Source: Bacteroidaceae bacterium
GTDB taxonomy: Bacteria; Bacteroidota; Bacteroidia; Bacteroidales; Bacteroidaceae
Length of the DNA stretch: 64,000 nucleotides
Assembly (NCBI GenBank): GCA_017427185.1
Contig: JAFRTJ010000013.1
Location: 1 to 64,000, forward strand
Reading direction: 5' to 3'
Position numbers and translations under genes: made by a program. This document shows positions 63,701-64,000 of this stretch, piece by piece; the stretch's first letter is position 1; every line of letters begins with the position of its first letter. The notes below the pieces were generated by a model. It made no database searches. It saw only the letters and a list, made by a program, of their open reading frames with translations, and was not told the origin of the DNA.

Positions 63701-64000
63701 GGCTCAACAATACGCAGGGAGCAGGACAGGCATTCCAACGCACCATCCGCTGGGCAGGAGGGTCAGAATCAGCCTCATGCCTTGTTGACTGGGATGGAGA
63801 CGGACGCAAAGACCTTGTCAATACGGGACTATGCAACAACAACACTTTTGTAACAGACAACAACACAGGACGCACCTTGCGAGTGACCAAATCCGAAGAA
63901 GCCGATACAGAACTCCCTAACCAACCTCGTGCTACAAACGCTCAAGTGGATGGAAACAAGGTCTTCCTTTCATGGATTCCAGCCGATGGTGCTCCTCAAA
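60724..64000 (+). CDS. GH127-type beta-L-arabinofuranosidase fused to FG-GAP/VCBS propeller (partial, runs off the right edge)
   Basis: The first 1092 residues are visible with no stop. A signal peptide (MTKRLFELLITFIPLMAWG) leads into a GH127 domain (about 30-580) with all catalytic landmarks. These are E315 in GSSAANEGFTRDYDLPN (proposed acid), CETCAS with E331 and C333, and GTACCPSNLSR with C399 and C400. Its spacing is close to that of HypBA1. From about 640 to 1050 follow six calcium-binding FG-GAP motifs of the type DxNxDGxxD, with first aspartates at 697, 763, 833, 904, 967 and 1022. The visible end (NQPRATNAQVDGNKVFLSWIPADGAP) looks like a fibronectin-III start. I do not know a GH127 enzyme with an appended propeller. 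Confidence 0.92.
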   Translation, partial: MTKRLFELLITFIPLMAWGNGISNTRKVNQVDFSHVRINDKFWSLRLERHSSATLPVCIDQIEHQTGRLNNFRNAAAKSGSHSGIFYDDSDVYKAMEGMAYSLIVNPNPALENKLDEWIDIIGAAQLEDGYLNTYFTLTTEKRWKDMDKHEMYCAGHLIEAGVAYYKATGKRKLLDIGQRFADHMMTVFGKGKRHWVAGHEEIELALVKLYEITSEQKYLDFAYWLLEERGHGYGSNGRNSNWNKTYYQDAVPVKDLRKIGGHAVRAMYLFCGMADVASYLDNVDYMNALDALWHNTVDCNMYVTGGIGSSAANEGFTRDYDLPNVSAYCETCASVGMVLWNHRMNLLTGDGKYVDVLERTLYNALLAGINLAGDRFFYVNPLESAGNHHRQAWYGTACCPSNLSRFLPSMGSYIYGTSEDELWVNLYIGNEANMSIGILPLKVNLKTEYPWDGTVSITFDKPLAGKKVRLRIPGWCKSYTITLGETSVAAPVEQGYAVLQMNGETKIELKLDMPVEKVEADPHVTEDLGCRAIQRGPIVYCAELADNSPTVLENFVVTSKTSFAVRSFTTILDGVRMILAGNSNATLKMIPYYAWENRQGSKMKVWLHNEDYDEFHKDVSLKPSFVTHDWGYQYANIVPIDMKNDARQELLIGAWFKYGTETPRHSVILEPDGDGTWKERKSPFNIADRPSFSPVDINGDGTMDLVMFEQTGNQSDGVYLGKGDGTFTKLAPVFIDSKNGLPKNYTGPITSLADIMSGDVADFNNDGLLDIVGIGHQSSPTVVLLNQGVKSNRILLKPIYFDNGITDPEVDKKDGKPYTSRNFITGMVFAADFNNDGHPDILVSSDNRERQNYGADWERYTEVYLNNGNGTEFTRTYFAQSLGEGNDEKQNPSVSNGGVAIADYNGDGFLDIFLQGPGGYFWYYWDHTFVVLNDGTGHFSPMSTNEFDRLDIRNQNSVSGGAQAYDWNGDGLIDIIYEGWCPSENTETGYIWLNNTQGAGQAFQRTIRWAGGSESASCLVDWDGDGRKDLVNTGLCNNNTFVTDNNTGRTLRVTKSEEADTELPNQPRATNAQVDGNKVFLSWIPADGAPQ

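Overview
The window comes from a bacterium of the order Bacteroidales, most likely a Prevotella-like (Prevotellaceae) member. Three things support this. Promoters have the Bacteroidetes -7 box TAnnTTTG, in several places with a TTTG -33 box. The type IX secretion (T9SS) components SprA, PorU and PorV are present. Bacteroidetes-restricted families also occur: an HU-related protein with a variable tail, DUF4290, DUF4369, DUF4468 and a C10 peptidase. Species cannot be fixed from the sequence alone. No rRNA, tRNA, insertion sequence or CRISPR array was recognised.

Layout. 1-1000: the edge of a small HTH gene, divergent from an HU-related gene. 1013-7260: an arabinose-type carbohydrate locus, with a leftward operon (GH43, FAD oxidoreductase, DUF4369 lipoprotein, arabinose/fucose isomerase family protein) and a divergent second GH43. 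7339-9183: a leftward SPFH / ribbon-helix-helix / membrane-protein module. 9374-15698: MATE exporter, YfcE-type phosphoesterase, alpha/beta hydrolase, CysQ, a secreted C10 cysteine protease and RuvA. 15795-23714: sprA, the largest gene. 23748-24976: a thioredoxin-like lipoprotein and a C_GCAxxG_C_C redox protein. 24977-25662: a gene-free stretch full of repeats. 25663-33295: a leftward housekeeping operon (tsaB, DUF4290, murA, rimM, dxr, rseP, lipoprotein, CCA-adding-type enzyme). 33380-36718: rightward yicC, gmk, nadD, MORN protein, ispF. 36781-41754: porU and porV. 41800-47415: a FAH-family hydrolase, the ribosomal operon rplM-rpsI-rpsB-tsf and a GlpT-type transporter. 47653-50276: a secreted Cthe_2159-like protein translationally coupled to a small secreted protein. 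50580-64000: a second glycan-degradation region (GH140, GH146/GH127, GH2, GH3, a DUF4468 protein, and a GH127-like enzyme fused to an FG-GAP propeller that runs off the right edge).

How the genes fit together. The carbohydrate genes point to plant cell-wall arabinose- and apiose-containing glycans (arabinan, rhamnogalacturonan II or hydroxyproline arabinosides). No SusC/SusD pair or sensor-regulator is in view. SprA, PorU and PorV are the export channel, the sortase-like protease and the shuttle of T9SS. The C10 protease and the small secreted protein carry tails resembling T9SS sorting signals.

Most unusual observation. Five intergenic regions carry short arrays in which a degenerate octamer (consensus RACACGTT, or its reverse complement AACGTGTT) recurs at exactly 22-bp steps with variable 14-bp interiors (270-343, 25027-25122, 34255-34350, 47520-47637, 52173-52246). 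Three arrays begin with an inverted unit that can pair with the next one to form a hairpin. Period 22 is not a multiple of three, so these are not coding repeats. I do not recognise the family. Next to one array is a nested structure: a perfect 52-bp AT palindrome inside two 25-bp inverted arms, each made of three 8-bp repeats.
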